Positions 48,331 to 61,190 of a stretch of 64,000 nucleotides of DNA are shown piece after piece. The stretch comes from Ifrita kowaldi. Taxonomy: Eukaryota > Chordata > Aves > Passeriformes > Cinclosomatidae. The stretch is taken from positions 876,270 to 940,269 of the forward strand of contig VZRS01015035.1 in the NCBI GenBank assembly GCA_013398055.1, read 5' to 3'. Position 1 is the stretch's first letter, and every line of letters starts with the position of its first letter. The translations under genes and the position numbers were made by a program. The notes under the pieces were generated by a model. It had not been told where the DNA came from and searched no databases. It saw only the letters and a program-made list of their open reading frames with translations.

Positions 48331-50992
48331 GTGTTAGTAATATTCTCCTCATTCATCTGTATTAAACAAATTATGACTTGTGTCCAGAGCAACAGCTCTG
48401 ATGCAAAAGAAATATCTCACGCGTCCTCAGCAAGAACCACACTGGCTGATTTCCATATCTGCACAAGATGGATGATGATTGATGTTGACTTTCATGACAT
48501 GAAACATTTCTATCTCATTTTTCAGAACCATAAGAAGCCTGTTAATATCACCACCTGTTCATGCCTTTTTTTCTGGTACGCCGTGGTATCAGCATGGCTT
48601 AGGAGCATTCAGAATGTCATGAAATCAGAGATGAGGCTGATAAAACAGATGAGGTTTTTCTTTCCAGTTTGTGGCAGGTTTTTTTTTTCCTTTTCCTAGT
48701 GAGGAGTGCCTCAATAGAGATAAACTCATGGAAATAAACACCTGGAGGGAAGTGCTTTAACACCAGCATCGTCCCCAGCCTGGGGCTGGTCTGTGGGTGC
48801 AGGTACTTATTCCTATTTATCACAGAGATAAAATAGAGATTGGAACAATAGGTTTTGTCTTTATCCCAAAAGCAGCTTTCAGTATGTAATGGATATAGAT
48901 ATCCTACATTTTGGTGCCTATCCTATGACACAACCATTGCACCACCTAGTAATTAAGCTCACAATTTTGAGTCACTGAGGGAAACCTGCTCTCGCTGAAA
49001 AGGTCTTGTGTGTCTGAAAGCTTCTCTGTTTTTAAACTGTATCAGCTAGTCTATTAAAATATATTATCTCTTTCTGCACATACTGTCTTATTATCATCCT
49101 TGGATTGTCATCTCACCAAGAACGCTGCTATCATATTCTGCCACCTTTTGCTCTTGTAAAAAGAGGGAAGTAAATTATTCCTTATTTCAGTTATTCCAGG
49201 AAGACATTTGCAAAAAACTTAGTTTTGCATTATTCTCTAAAAAGGTCAGATTGAGCTAATTTTGTTCCATAATTAAGTCCTTCTGCTGGAAATATTCCAA
49301 TCATCAGCTGAACAATTGCTATTTTATATGCTGAATGGAGAGGTTATCTCTTCTTTTATCTCCTCCAGAGGAGCAGACTCTAATAGAATTATGGAAGTGA
49401 GGATGTGGTCTTTTGTGAGTTTAAGAAAGAGATTTATGAAGCTCATTTGGACCATTTCTCTGTTACATGTCTGTTAGACAAATATGCAGAGTGCCACGAC
49501 CAGGCCCTCTATTTTGTATTAAGATAAATTTTAATGCTTTATAGGCTTATCTGCCTGGGTAATGATTTCTGCTTGCCATTCAGATAAATCTTTTTCTAAT
49601 ATGATTCCAGCATTTTTGAAGAGTAAATAAAATAATGGACTTGGGAAACTTAAAATATTTAGTTGAAAAACCGTAGGTAGTTTGAATTATTTTAAGCTCT
49701 GGCCTAATTTGAAGATTCAAATTAGTGCAGAGAGGGAGGCCAAGACAGAATTTTTCCTAATGTATGGGACTGCTACAACCCAGTGGTGCAGTAAGAGACC
49801 AGGTGCAGGCTGGTGGGTATGAAAGTGCCATTTCACATCACAAGAGACCCAAACCATCCCTCTAACGAGTTCTGCCCATATGAGTGTTTGAAAACCCAGT
49901 GACCTTCGTGGCTGGATGAGAGTAAGGGGCAGAACCTCTTGTTGGACACACAAAAAGAATATCTGCCTGTGAGAAAATACACAGCAACAAATGCTACTCT
50001 AAAAATAAAGCACAAGAGCATTATAAAAACAGGTCTGACATGCTTGAAGGGTTTTTTCCAAGAGTTGTCTCTCTGAAAGCAGTAACACTTAAGACTTTAA
50101 TATTACCCACCTGTTTAGGCATGTGTTATCATAATTTAGCTAGGTTTCCAGTTACAATTCCCTGTGCAGCCAAGTGCCAGCTTTAATTTTGTTAAAAGCA
50201 AATGTTAGATTGTACAAGTATAAATGCACCAATGCATAGTGGAAGAATACAGAGTATTTTTTGAGGGAAGAATTTGTATTCCCTCTGGATTCCTTGCTTA
50301 GGACTTCAGTTCAACACCTTCTATTAATATTGAATGGTAATTGCCATGTACAGAAATTTTCAACTGCCCTTTAAACTATACCTACTCAGGCAGGAATGTG
50401 AGCAAGATAAGCAAATTTTAAGAGAGATGGTTAAACTTAAAGAGCACATTTGTTTTCATCTTAGCCATCTCTCTCGAATTCGCATCAGCTAACTAATCTG
50501 AGTGATTTACGTGGGCAGCAGCACCGTGAGCATTAACGTACATGGGATATTCATGAAGCAGAGGATACTGCTCCTCGCTTTGCTGACCAGCACTTCCTAA
50601 TTTTAACAGCATATTTTAGTCATGGTTAAGGGGTAAGGTGACTAAAAGGAGTAGGAATTCCCATAAGAAAAATGTAGGAGAATATGAACTATTCAGTGCA
50701 TGAAAAATATTCCTCTACAGACATCTGCAGTGCACCTCTGCTTGAGAATCAGACAGGCAAGTCTTCTGAAAATGCTGCTCAAGAAGGAGTTTTGTATGAC
50801 ATTCATTTAATATACAGAAAAGCGATTGCAACATTAGCAAAGTTCTCATCTGTTTCTGTAGCTTTCTGCCACATACGTATTACTGATGAGATTAATGATT
50901 TCAGAAGTGCAAGATTTTAGCTTAACTCCATGAAATGTGCAGAGTACCACGCTGCATCACGATGCACTCTTTCCTGGCTGTTTCAGACGATC

Positions 50993-51190
50993 AGAGAATC
51001 ACAGAATCATGGAATCATTTAGGTTGGAAAAGATCTTCAAGACCATTAACCCAGCACTGCCAAGCCTGCCACTTGTCCCCAGTTGCCACATCTACACATC
51101 TTTTAAATCTCTCCAGGGATGGTGGCTTCTTTGGTCAGTGCTGCTGCCCCAGCAGTCAGCCTTTGGAGATTCCCAATCGCTTCACCAAAG
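50993..51190 (-). mobile_element. CR1 LINE 3' end (diverged subfamily)
   Basis: The plus strand begins AGAGAATCACAGAATCATGG, followed by TTTAGGTTGGAAAAGATCTT and CAAGACCATTAACCCAGCAC, then TTTAAATCTCTCCAGGGATG. These are reverse-complement CR1 3' features of a subfamily different from the copies at 43101 and 51413. It lies in the NLGN1 intron in the gene's orientation. Confidence 0.88.
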
Positions 51191-51412
51191 TAAACAATTT
51201 ACAGGGTGGAATCAGTAAATACATGAGCTTGTCAATATATCATTTGGCATTTTGTGAGTATGCATGGAAAAGTGTGTGATGATGCATAAACTCTGATGTG
51301 CTAGTTCAGCAACAGTCTTCTACTGTTGCAATTTTTAACACTCCTCCCAGGATACTAAATCCTTTGAATTATTATTAGTGGAATGGCTGGAGCCTACCAA
51401 AGGTGTGGATAT

Positions 51413-51628
51413 CTGAAGAAATTCTTGCCTGTGAGGGTGGTGAGGCCCTGGCACAGGATGCCCAGAGAAGCTGTGGCTGCCCCATCCCTGGAAGTGTCCA
51501 AGGCCAGGTTGGATGGGGCTTGGAGCAACCTGGAACAGTGGAAGGTGTCCCTGCCCATGGCAGGGGGTTGGAGTAGATAATCTTCAAGTTCCCTTCCAAC
51601 CCAAACCATTCTATGACTCTACAATTCT
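51413..51628 (+). mobile_element. CR1 LINE 3' end, opposite to NLGN1
   Basis: Forward CR1 blocks appear in order: GAAGAAATTCTTGCCTGTGA, GGGTGGTGAGGCCCTGGCAC, AGAAGCTGTGGCTGCCCCAT, CCCTGCCATGGCAGGGGG-type sequence (actual CCCTGCCCATGGCAGGGGGT), then TTCCAACCCAAACCATTCTA and the 3' octamers TATGACTCTACAATTCT. It is well preserved and antisense to NLGN1. With the copy at 43101-43422 it forms an inverted pair around the splice-site-B exon. Confidence 0.92.
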
Positions 51629-54600
51629 AAGCATCCTGTAGATGTTGAAACAGATTATAAATCCATGCGTCTTTGAAGGCTGTGAGAAGAGGGTGACTCT
51701 CTTTGCCTTTAAAGTTTCACTAAAGAGATGATAAAAGTCTGAGAGTGCTTTGAAATCTGTATCTTCCTCTCCTTCACATTGTCAATACTTATATCCCACT
51801 CTGCCTTTTCTGTCATGTCGGGATAGTTGGGAGGGTCTCACATTCTGGGTATTCTCTGTGTGCATGATATTGATATTTCAGCCTTGTCCCTGTGACAATC
51901 CCATGGCTGCAGAGGGGCTTGTGGTATGGTGCAGGCTTCAACAGGGAGAACAGGGATCAAAGGGGCTCTCTGCTTGCCAGCCCCTGCTTGAAGCACAACA
52001 CAGACAAGATGATCACACGAGAGATCAGCTCTGTAGTAACTTATTATAGATGATCTTTACTGAAGCCAAAGGAAAGTCTGATAACAATCTCAGAGACACT
52101 TTGAGAGCTCTATAAGCAATGGGGCCGGTCCACTAGATGAGATCTTTAATATCAATTTCTGGATACACTGTAAAAGGAAAAAAGAAAAGGAGGAGGCAAG
52201 TCCAGTCTCAGAAATACAGCTGCAGATACTAATTGTACAAGGTTTTAAGTGGTATGTGCTGACTTGTATTAGAAAGGAGAAGTGAGCCTTAAGAACTGAT
52301 GAATGACATTATGGCATGGGTGGACACAAGAGACAGCTGGAGTACCTTTGGTTTGAATGTCTCCTCCTCTTCTTTGAAAAAATACAAGAAAAACGATGGG
52401 GTTTGCTATGGAAAATAGCAGATACCTATGAATATCCTCATTTTTGAAAAAACAAGAAATTCTACTATTATCAGAGAACATCTGCTGAAATGCCTTCCAC
52501 AAGGTAAAATTCGTAGTTATTAGTACATGGCTGAGTTATGCTCTAGGGCAGCTCAAGTTTTAGTTAAAAGTATTTATAAGTTGCATACAAAGTTTTCACA
52601 GGAAATTAACAACTTTCAACTACTAAGTAATCTGCTAGCAGTGCTCTTATGAAACACCGTCTGAGAACTTTAACAAAAATACAAATAAAATCATCCCTAA
52701 AAGACAGTGTGGGCAAAACAAAATCTTACAGGATAATGTGTGGAATAACAAAAATCAAACACAGACTGATCCTTTCAAAAGACTCAGCCAAAGCCCAAAA
52801 GATAAGGAAAGGCTATGTGAGAGAACTGAAAAGTCCACAGCCAAATCCAACACTTGACTGTCCTACTTGGCAGAAGAAAGCACTGCCCCGAGGGAGAGAT
52901 TCTTTTCTTCACCAGGATTGAGTGCACAGCTGTTCCAGTCCTACTTACTTCAAGTAGAGCAATATGCAAAATTAAGGAGCCCACAGCACTTTGCACCAAA
53001 TATCTGCTTTTTACTATGGTGTCTCAGCACCCCCATTTTCAGTAGCAAACTACCAGACATTAAGATATGCTGGCATTTCATGTGATATTCCGTAGCTTTT
53101 AACTTCAGATGATACAACTCAAGGCAGCAGCTACAAACCCAGAAGAGATTTTACAGAAGAGAGTTAACAAATATCAATGTTCTTAATGTGCAAGTCTTTA
53201 AAGATCAAAACTGACCCCATAAAACTCTGCTTTCCATTTTCATTCAAGATTTGGGCAAAATGAGTTCATTATCTGAAGACAGCCCAGATGGGACTTGAAG
53301 ATCTTTCCACCCAATGTATCTGAGAAATTTTTGCTGTATAATAAGCTGTGTAACGTGTGCAGATACTTAGAACTACATGCAGTTCACATCTCTTAGGTAA
53401 TATATTTTAATTGATTATTACATGCCAGAGAACATTTTTTCTGACTTTAGCCTGGAAATCATCTTTACTTTATAATGGTCACTCTGGCTCCATATTAATG
53501 CTTTTTTTTTTCCAGTAATACCATGCAGTTTGTCAGAATTTTGACTATGTGGTAAATGAGAGAAAGGACGGGTTTAATTTCACTAGAAGGGAAAATTCAT
53601 ACTTTAGAAATAATAAAAAAAAAAAATCCTGATTAGGAGTTCCATTGAGACAGAGGGATAGCACCATAATTTTTGATTCTTCTTCCCAGTATTGAGATTT
53701 GCAATGAGGGTCCAATCAATGCTAATATATATTCTATGAGCTGATGAAAAGGAAGTTGGAAGTCTTCATGTACAACTGCATATGCAAATCACTAGTTAGA
53801 AGCCTAGCAGCTATTTGGAAGTGCAATCTTTCAGTCAGAACACAGAAATTATGGTGCTAATTTACTGTGAACTCGAATCTCCTTATTTGAAAATAAATAG
53901 AAAAGATTAACCATTGGACCAATTTATGAAGAACTCCATTCAGTATGCCATTGCTTGCATTCTCAAATCACAACTGGAGGCCTTCTGAATGTGTCACTGT
54001 TGAGATAAGATTCAATTCAGGAAAGTTTTATAAACAGTAGAATACAGGTAGAGGTCACAAAAATCCTGCCTTGGTTTTGAATGTGTGAGTTAAACAACAG
54101 ATCAGACTTAAATAATCAAGATCTGACTTGTGTAGCTCGCTCAGTGAAGACAGTACTGGGAATTTAAGTAAGTTTTGAGAAAGCCTGAGAAATAAAACTT
54201 TTCTATCGTCCTTCTTTCTCTCTTCCTCTGCCTTTCCTCTTCCATTTTCTTTTTGCAAAGCTTAATCCTTTTTAATCAGCATCAACATCATTCTTGGAGT
54301 TCTGTTATTCATGTGGATTTCAATCTGTGTCCACTGTGCTCTTTGAAATGCACTTGGGGCACTCCCCCCATTTATTACTTGCCAAATCCTTGGGAACACT
54401 TGGCAATATTTTTACCCCAGCGATAACAACCTGCCTCGCTCTCTCCAGGTGCTCTGGGGGTGACAAGCTCCTTGTCCTACCTGTGGCATCACAGCCACAC
54501 CTGCTGCCCTGCTGCAACACCGTGTGCAGTGGTACCACAGTGAGCAGGAGGCTGGAAATACTCTTACTCAGAGAAAAGGACTTGGCCAACAGTGAGAAAG

Positions 54601-57600
54601 CTAAGAAATATAGCAGGTTTTCCACTTCGTACCTGTTGACCTCTCAAAGTCTGTGGGCTTTTTATCAGTGGCAAAAGATCACTCAGAAGAGCAACCCAAT
54701 TAAAAGCAAACACAAACATGCTTTTTGACCATCTGAGCCATGAGGGAAAACTTGGGCAGGTCTGTAACAAAAATGTGTTGTAAACAACTATTTTAATCCA
54801 CAGGTTTGTGCTAGTGGGATTCTTATGCTGTTTTCATTGCTATTAACCGAACACCAGAAACATTTGTAAGAGCATATATGCCCAGATAGAGGCATCAAAT
54901 CTAATTTTCTGGTAAATGTATATCAGTTCTGGTAAAATGTGAAGTAACTAAGAATTAGCTGCATCACCATATGCCTGTTCTCTTCCTACACAGCATCCTG
55001 CCTCTCCGAGTACAGTTTTTGCTTTCTGCTGTATCTGAATTCCCTGTTCCAGACAGCAAGGTGCTTTATTTCTTCACTGTGATTTTACTCTGCTGCAACA
55101 CACATTTTGTGTCTTAAAGGCAGGGAGCTGAAGAAAAGTCAAGGATGGGAAGAGGGTAGCTGTTACCGAGATGGTAACTGCCATTTACCCAAAAAATGAT
55201 TGCTATTAAACTATTCCTCCCCAGCAGAATCCTGAGGGATTTGGCTACTGCTGATGGTACAGCTGTTAAACAAAACAGTAGGACATAAAAGATACGTATT
55301 AATTTATAAATCATACACACAACTCCTGCCTATCTCTTCAGAGTCGTCTTACAGAATACCTTATCACATGCATATCCCCCTAACTTTTCTAGCATAATTT
55401 AAATAAATACAAGATGTCAAAGAATTGTTCTTAGTCCAAGGAAAAGGAAGGAAAAAAGACTCAAATCCACACAAAGTTAATTGAGGCTAGAATTACTGAA
55501 GCTCCATCTATTGCAGTTTCACATTGGTGCACTTCAATTAAGGCATAATAGGAGTGAAAAGTAATTTATACTTATAGATTAGATGTCGTCTGTGAAAAAT
55601 CGACGATTAACTCACAGTTGGTTTCTGGAGTACCAGAAGAACAAGCCTTGTAGTACTCTGAGTTTCACTTTCCAGTTGGCACCTTGGTACCACAAAAGCA
55701 AAGCTGGAATACCTTTATTTAGAGGTATTAGTAAAAAATGCCTTAACATGGGCCCACACAGGTTCGTACTTATCAGCATGTTGAAATCCAGGCTTAAAGT
55801 TCCATTCCCCAAAATAGTACCAGCACAAAAGCACCTGTACTGTTTGCAACAACAATCTAAAATCTTTATTTGCTCACATTTTTACTCTATTCAATTATAA
55901 TTAGAGAATTCTTTGAAAGGTTGCATATTGCAACCTGAAGTAAATGCAGAGCTCCAGTTTTCTTCTGTTGGATGTTGCATCCTTTCATTCTACTCTGCCA
56001 TGAGTATCATGTGCATTACCCCTCCTTCATCTGAAAATGATGGGCCAGGCTCATTGCTCTGCTAAATCTAATTCTAGTCAAGTCAAGAAAACTTGCCAGT
56101 TCAAACCAAGGGTGTAATTCCAGGCCTTTCATCTTTTGAGATATGTAAAAGCATCACATTAGTAACTACATTCATAGATACAGCATGAAACATACAGCAT
56201 CAACAAAGTGTCTCAACTAAGTAATATTTAATGGGTAGCATAAAATAATTGATGTTTTGTAGAATGAAGTATGTGAGATGACTGGAAGCTGAAGTAAGAG
56301 CCTGGAAATCTCTGAAAAGAAAAACGTGTGTATAGATGCCATCGAGCTCCCAATAACTGAGACTGCCCTACATTTAAAGGTTTCTGCAATGAATAGAGTG
56401 AAAGAAAAATGGAGTCCAGCTGAGGTAAATACACTGTTAAAGATGCTAACTTTGCATTTACTGTCCCTATATTTGGTCCACGGCTGGAAGTGTGGTGTTC
56501 AGTATTGCCTACTTGGAGAGTATCACAACAGCCTCATTCAGCAGAGCTAGTTCCACCTTTTGGCCATCAGAACACATCTGGTAAGTGGCACAGTGGGGAA
56601 AACTAAAACCAGAAAACCTAAATTATTTCATGTTTCTGTCATATATTTTAAAGTATAATCTTTTTTTTTGAAAGCTATCCTGTAATTATAATGTAATACT
56701 TTGATACAATACAATTATCCAGTCTTTGAGTGTGACTGGTATATTCTGCTGTTACTTTTGCATTAAATTAGATGTCTTTAAGCTTACAACACCCCCTTGC
56801 AGCCAAACTGAGAGCAGGAACACCAGTCTGAGGTCACAGGGAGCAGATTCTCAGCCCCGAGCAATAACTGAATTTATACAAAATGGTCACGTCTGACAAA
56901 ACAGTGCTCAGAAGAGCACAGGAATGTCAAGCATTACCATAAAGCAGCTAAGAAATATGATGGCAAGGAGTGGCTGGCTGAGAGGCATCACTTTGCTATT
57001 CTGCTGTTACAATTCTTGTAGCTTACTCCAAAGGGAGCTGATATTGCACAGGATTCACACGGTAAGTAAAATGGTGCTAATTTGTTTCTAATACTTAAGC
57101 AAATACTACAGGTTCTAAAGGCACTTTCTTAGCCTCAGATGAGCAGGAAAATCTAATCTGTGCTAATTTTCCCAAAAACAGATGGTACATGAATTAAACT
57201 GTGTAGACCCTTTTAAGCTTCAATTCTCACTAGGTCCCTTTTGGGATAACTAATGTTCATTTCTTAGGGCTCTATTCTCCTCCACTTATTTCTCTTAAGT
57301 AACTGAAAACAGCCTCCTTAATTGCACAGGAAGAGCCACTCAAGGGGAGAAAAGACACAGAATTTGGACCTTCAAGGGATTTTGTTATGTATGCAAAGCT
57401 TGTCACTAAACCCAGTATTTTTTTGCATGGACAGCACAATTCTATCTGTTATTTACAATGGGAAAATATTTCACTCCCATCCAAGAATGTCAATTAGCTA
57501 TGAAAAGCAGGACTATGACAAGAAACCTCATTCATGTACGTCAGTGAACTCATAGGACTAAAGAACATCTAATCTGAAAATAAAGATTGCAGGCAGTCGG

Positions 57601-58234
57601 TATTAACAGGTGATTTTAGATGTTTATTATTGTAAAAGGCTTAAAACCTCAACACAGCCCTGGGCTTAACTATGTTAGAGAGGTAACAAAGAATGTTCTT
57701 AGGGTTTGTGCTAAGGAAATGAATCAACAGGTGGAAAGGAAAAGTTGGGAAGAGGAAATAACATTAAAAGAGGGCTTATTAAACCAATTCAATTCACAGC
57801 TTTTCAGTCGACTGAGAGGAGCAGATTTCTGCCGATGCTGTCACAGCATCATAATCCTAAAAAAAAAAAACAAGATTCAAAAATCCTGCAGTAGCCAGAT
57901 AGAGGACACTGTGTTCTCCTGGAGCTGCTCCTTGCACACCACCTGCCACCTCTCCCTCCTCTAAGTCAGACACTTCCATATGGCACATAAGCAAACCCAA
58001 GTCCCAAGGTCTTCTTTGATTTCAGTCATGATCTGCTCCTTAAGGGAGAAGGCTGAGGGAACAAAATATAAATGGTCTATTACTGTTCTTTTTTCCTATG
58101 ACATTTAAACACTGCCCTGAATTACTCTGAAAATCAGGATGGTTTACAGAATGTTATGTTTTTATCCTCACCTTGAATAATAAGTTAATAGCAACACTCA
58201 ATTCACACGAACAAGGAGACAGCACAAAGAGGGG

Positions 58235-58320
58235 AGTGACAGGCCAAGATTATAGAGGAAAGCCGTGGTGGAAGCGGGAGTTGAACCTGGCTCTGAATTA
58301 CGAGGCCAGAAATAGGATCA
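58235..58320. repeat. Possible ancient SINE (MIR-like) remnant
   Basis: The string GGGAGTTGAACCTGGCTCTG, preceded by GTGACAGGCCAAGATTATAG, resembles the reverse complement of the core of old tRNA-derived SINEs, the segment with a cleared-up GTTCRAATCC box. The match is partial and judged by eye. Confidence 0.3.
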
Positions 58321-61094
58321 GGTAGAACTCAGCCATGAAAAACAGAATTGTTGTGCCACTGCATTTTGAAGGTTTTTTCCCAGCCTCATGGCCCCCTTTA
58401 GAATTCCAGTGTGAATGCTCTTTGAACATACTGCATAATGTAAGCTGGGTGCTAACTGATGAAACAAATTGATTTTTAATGGACTTTGCTCAACAACACA
58501 CCCCCAATGACACATCAGTAATTACCATCAATCTAAAGCAACATCCTGACGAAGTTACTGAGTGTAAAGCGCATCTGCAAGGGATTGCGTTCTTGGTCTG
58601 CTTGAGATTTGTCAGAAAATGTATTTATACTCAACAGTATTTCTGCTGACTCTGAGGATTGCTGCAGTTAACAAAGGCATCTCTGACACTGCAATATTGA
58701 ATCATGTCCCATTTCTGGCAGAGTACTTCTAGCAAAATACCAGCTGTTTTCAGTGGAGGATCAGTGGGATACAATGAGTTGATGTGCTGGCTTGATTAAT
58801 CTTTATATGATTTCCCAGCTTCTAACATAACATGTGCATAACTTTATATTTGTAGTCACCAGTGTAAAACATCACTTGACAGTTAAAGTACTTGGGTTCT
58901 TGTGCTTTACTCAGGAGAGAGTTACTGAAGAAGACAAGATCACCTCTTTTCATTTGTTAACTTCTGAAAACAGCAGTGATGGGTTGACTGCAGACTGTAG
59001 AAAGGGAGTGGCTCAATCACTGGCAGTTTCATTTAGTGTTATTTTGTGTATCCATTGCTGTTTTCCTCCATCAGAACAAAAGGTACTACATGTTTTTGCT
59101 TTTCTATGATCCATCAGTCAAATGCAAAGAAAATATGAATAATTTTGCTAATTTTATTGGAAAAATCTCATGTGATTAAAAAAAAAGAAATAGAAACAAT
59201 CCCTAAATATTTATAACTAGTCTCTAGTCTCACTATAAGACAATGTGTTTCTTTCTAGGATGGAATACAACTTCTGCTGTACCCTTCGTTCTTCTCCTCC
59301 TGAAAATTGCAATTATTTTCTGTAATTTTGGAAGACTAACAGCATTATGGAAGACACGTAAAAGCATTTCAGTGGCTGGAATACTGTGCTCCCCTCTGAG
59401 AAGTCAGTGCCCAGCTATGACAGTCTACATGAAGGTGGATCTAATCTAACCTTGAACTGATTTTTTTTCCCAATCCTCTCCCTTTCAATTCTGTGTTTGC
59501 TGCTTCATTCTAAACCCTTTTTAAATACTGCTGTGCACTGCCCCAGCTATTGTTTCCCAGCGTGTATTCATCACAGTCAACAATGTGTTATATCTCACAC
59601 TAAAAGTGGCTAAACACAAACACTGCTGTGCAAGCTATGAAAAATATTTACTTTAATACTGTAAATCACTGCCTGACAGCTGCTGGGAACAGGCCATGTA
59701 GGAGAGTTTATGCTTCCTTCTACCTTTGTCTCTCTTCCCAGAGCTATGCCAAAATAGATACAGAAAATGGGGAAAAGACTCTATGCACTAAAAACCTGTT
59801 GACTGAAAAAATGCTACAGCTGGACAGGCAAAAACTTGCTATTGCTAGGAACCTCCAGGCTTCTTAAATTTTAAATATGTATAATTTGGATCCCTTCTTC
59901 TGTTCAAAGCATAGGAGTTGTGGAACTGGGAAGGTGTTCTCTGCTTTCAAAATGTAGTGGTGAGTTTAATTTATTTTTCTTTCTGTAACATATATATACT
60001 TATATATGGGGATCAATGAGTGTCATTTTTGACAAATAAAGATCAGAGAGCCTTCTGCACACCACAGTATTCATACAGACACTCTCTCCCCACACAGAGC
60101 AGGTACCGACCAAGGTACAAACCAGAGAGAATAAGGAGGCGCAGTTATTGCATGAATGGTGAGAGATCAGATAATAAAGTAACTGAGCTGGGCTGTAAGA
60201 ATGAACACATCCAACACCTGTAGGGAAAACCCATGCAAAATGGAAATCCTTACCTATGAATTTGCTCATGGGGATTTTGCAATGCTTTCCAGAACAAATG
60301 ATTGTTTTCTGAAGCAGCGAAGCCCGTGAACTTAATGAAGATATTTCCATTAATTTCATAGACTCGGCATTCCTCATTTAAAACAGGGACTGCACATTGG
60401 GACATTCCCTACTGTTTGCTGCTGTTGTAACAAACACTCTCATATAGGTTCTGAAATCAAAACCTGAAGCTCTTTATTCCAAAGTGATTAATTGATTGGG
60501 GAAGATGCTTATTATAAAATAATGAAAAATTTGCTTCACAGCTCAATTATTGCATCTATTTACTGTTTCCAATAACACAAAGGGCAGAAATGGAAGTAGC
60601 AGTTATTTCATCACTATATTGGTTCCTTTCATCTGTTTTCAAATTAGTAATCAGATTCCTTTTGTCTATACTCTCCCTATGGAGAGGTGAACTGAATGAA
60701 CTTTTCACCCCTAGAATCTTTTATATTCAGAGCATTTGGTTTCCCACAAGCTAAAGAAAAAATAATTACGCAATCTTTGTTCCCACTGCAGGTACCTAGC
60801 AGGTTTTAAATATAATAAATGCATTCTGGCAAAGTTAATGTACCATAAAATCAAGCAGACTGTATCACTCTTTGATACATATACCTGGTAAGCCACCACT
60901 GAAAATAACAGTAATTTATGCTAACAGATTATTCATCCATAGCAAACCCACCCTCTCTGTCAGGAAAGGTATTTTAAGATACAAAAACATAATCCCCTCC
61001 TCCTATATGTTTTCCCTGAGTCTATTATTTACCCAGGATGCAGTGCCTGGTTTAAGTCCTGCTTTTAGTCAATTTTATAGCACAACTGAAACAC

Positions 61095-61190
61095 TGGAAG
61101 TCAAGTGACTCAATGCAAGGTCACACAATGAATCTGCACCTCCGTGCAAGCCAGGGCTCGAATGCAGCCAGCACCTGCTCCCTCATCCTA
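61095..61190. repeat. Possible ancient SINE (MIR-like) remnant
   Basis: GCAAGGTCACACAATGAATC followed by AGCCAGGGCTCGAATGCAG resembles the reverse-complement core of MIR/LF-type SINEs (GGTCACACAG...AGCCGGGATTCGAACCC). The spacing is about right. It is an old, degenerate fragment. Confidence 0.4.

Noticed and set aside
54294..54728. 144-codon open frame on the plus strand
   Set aside because: It lies inside an NLGN1 intron. The translation resembles no family and there is no splice or promoter support.
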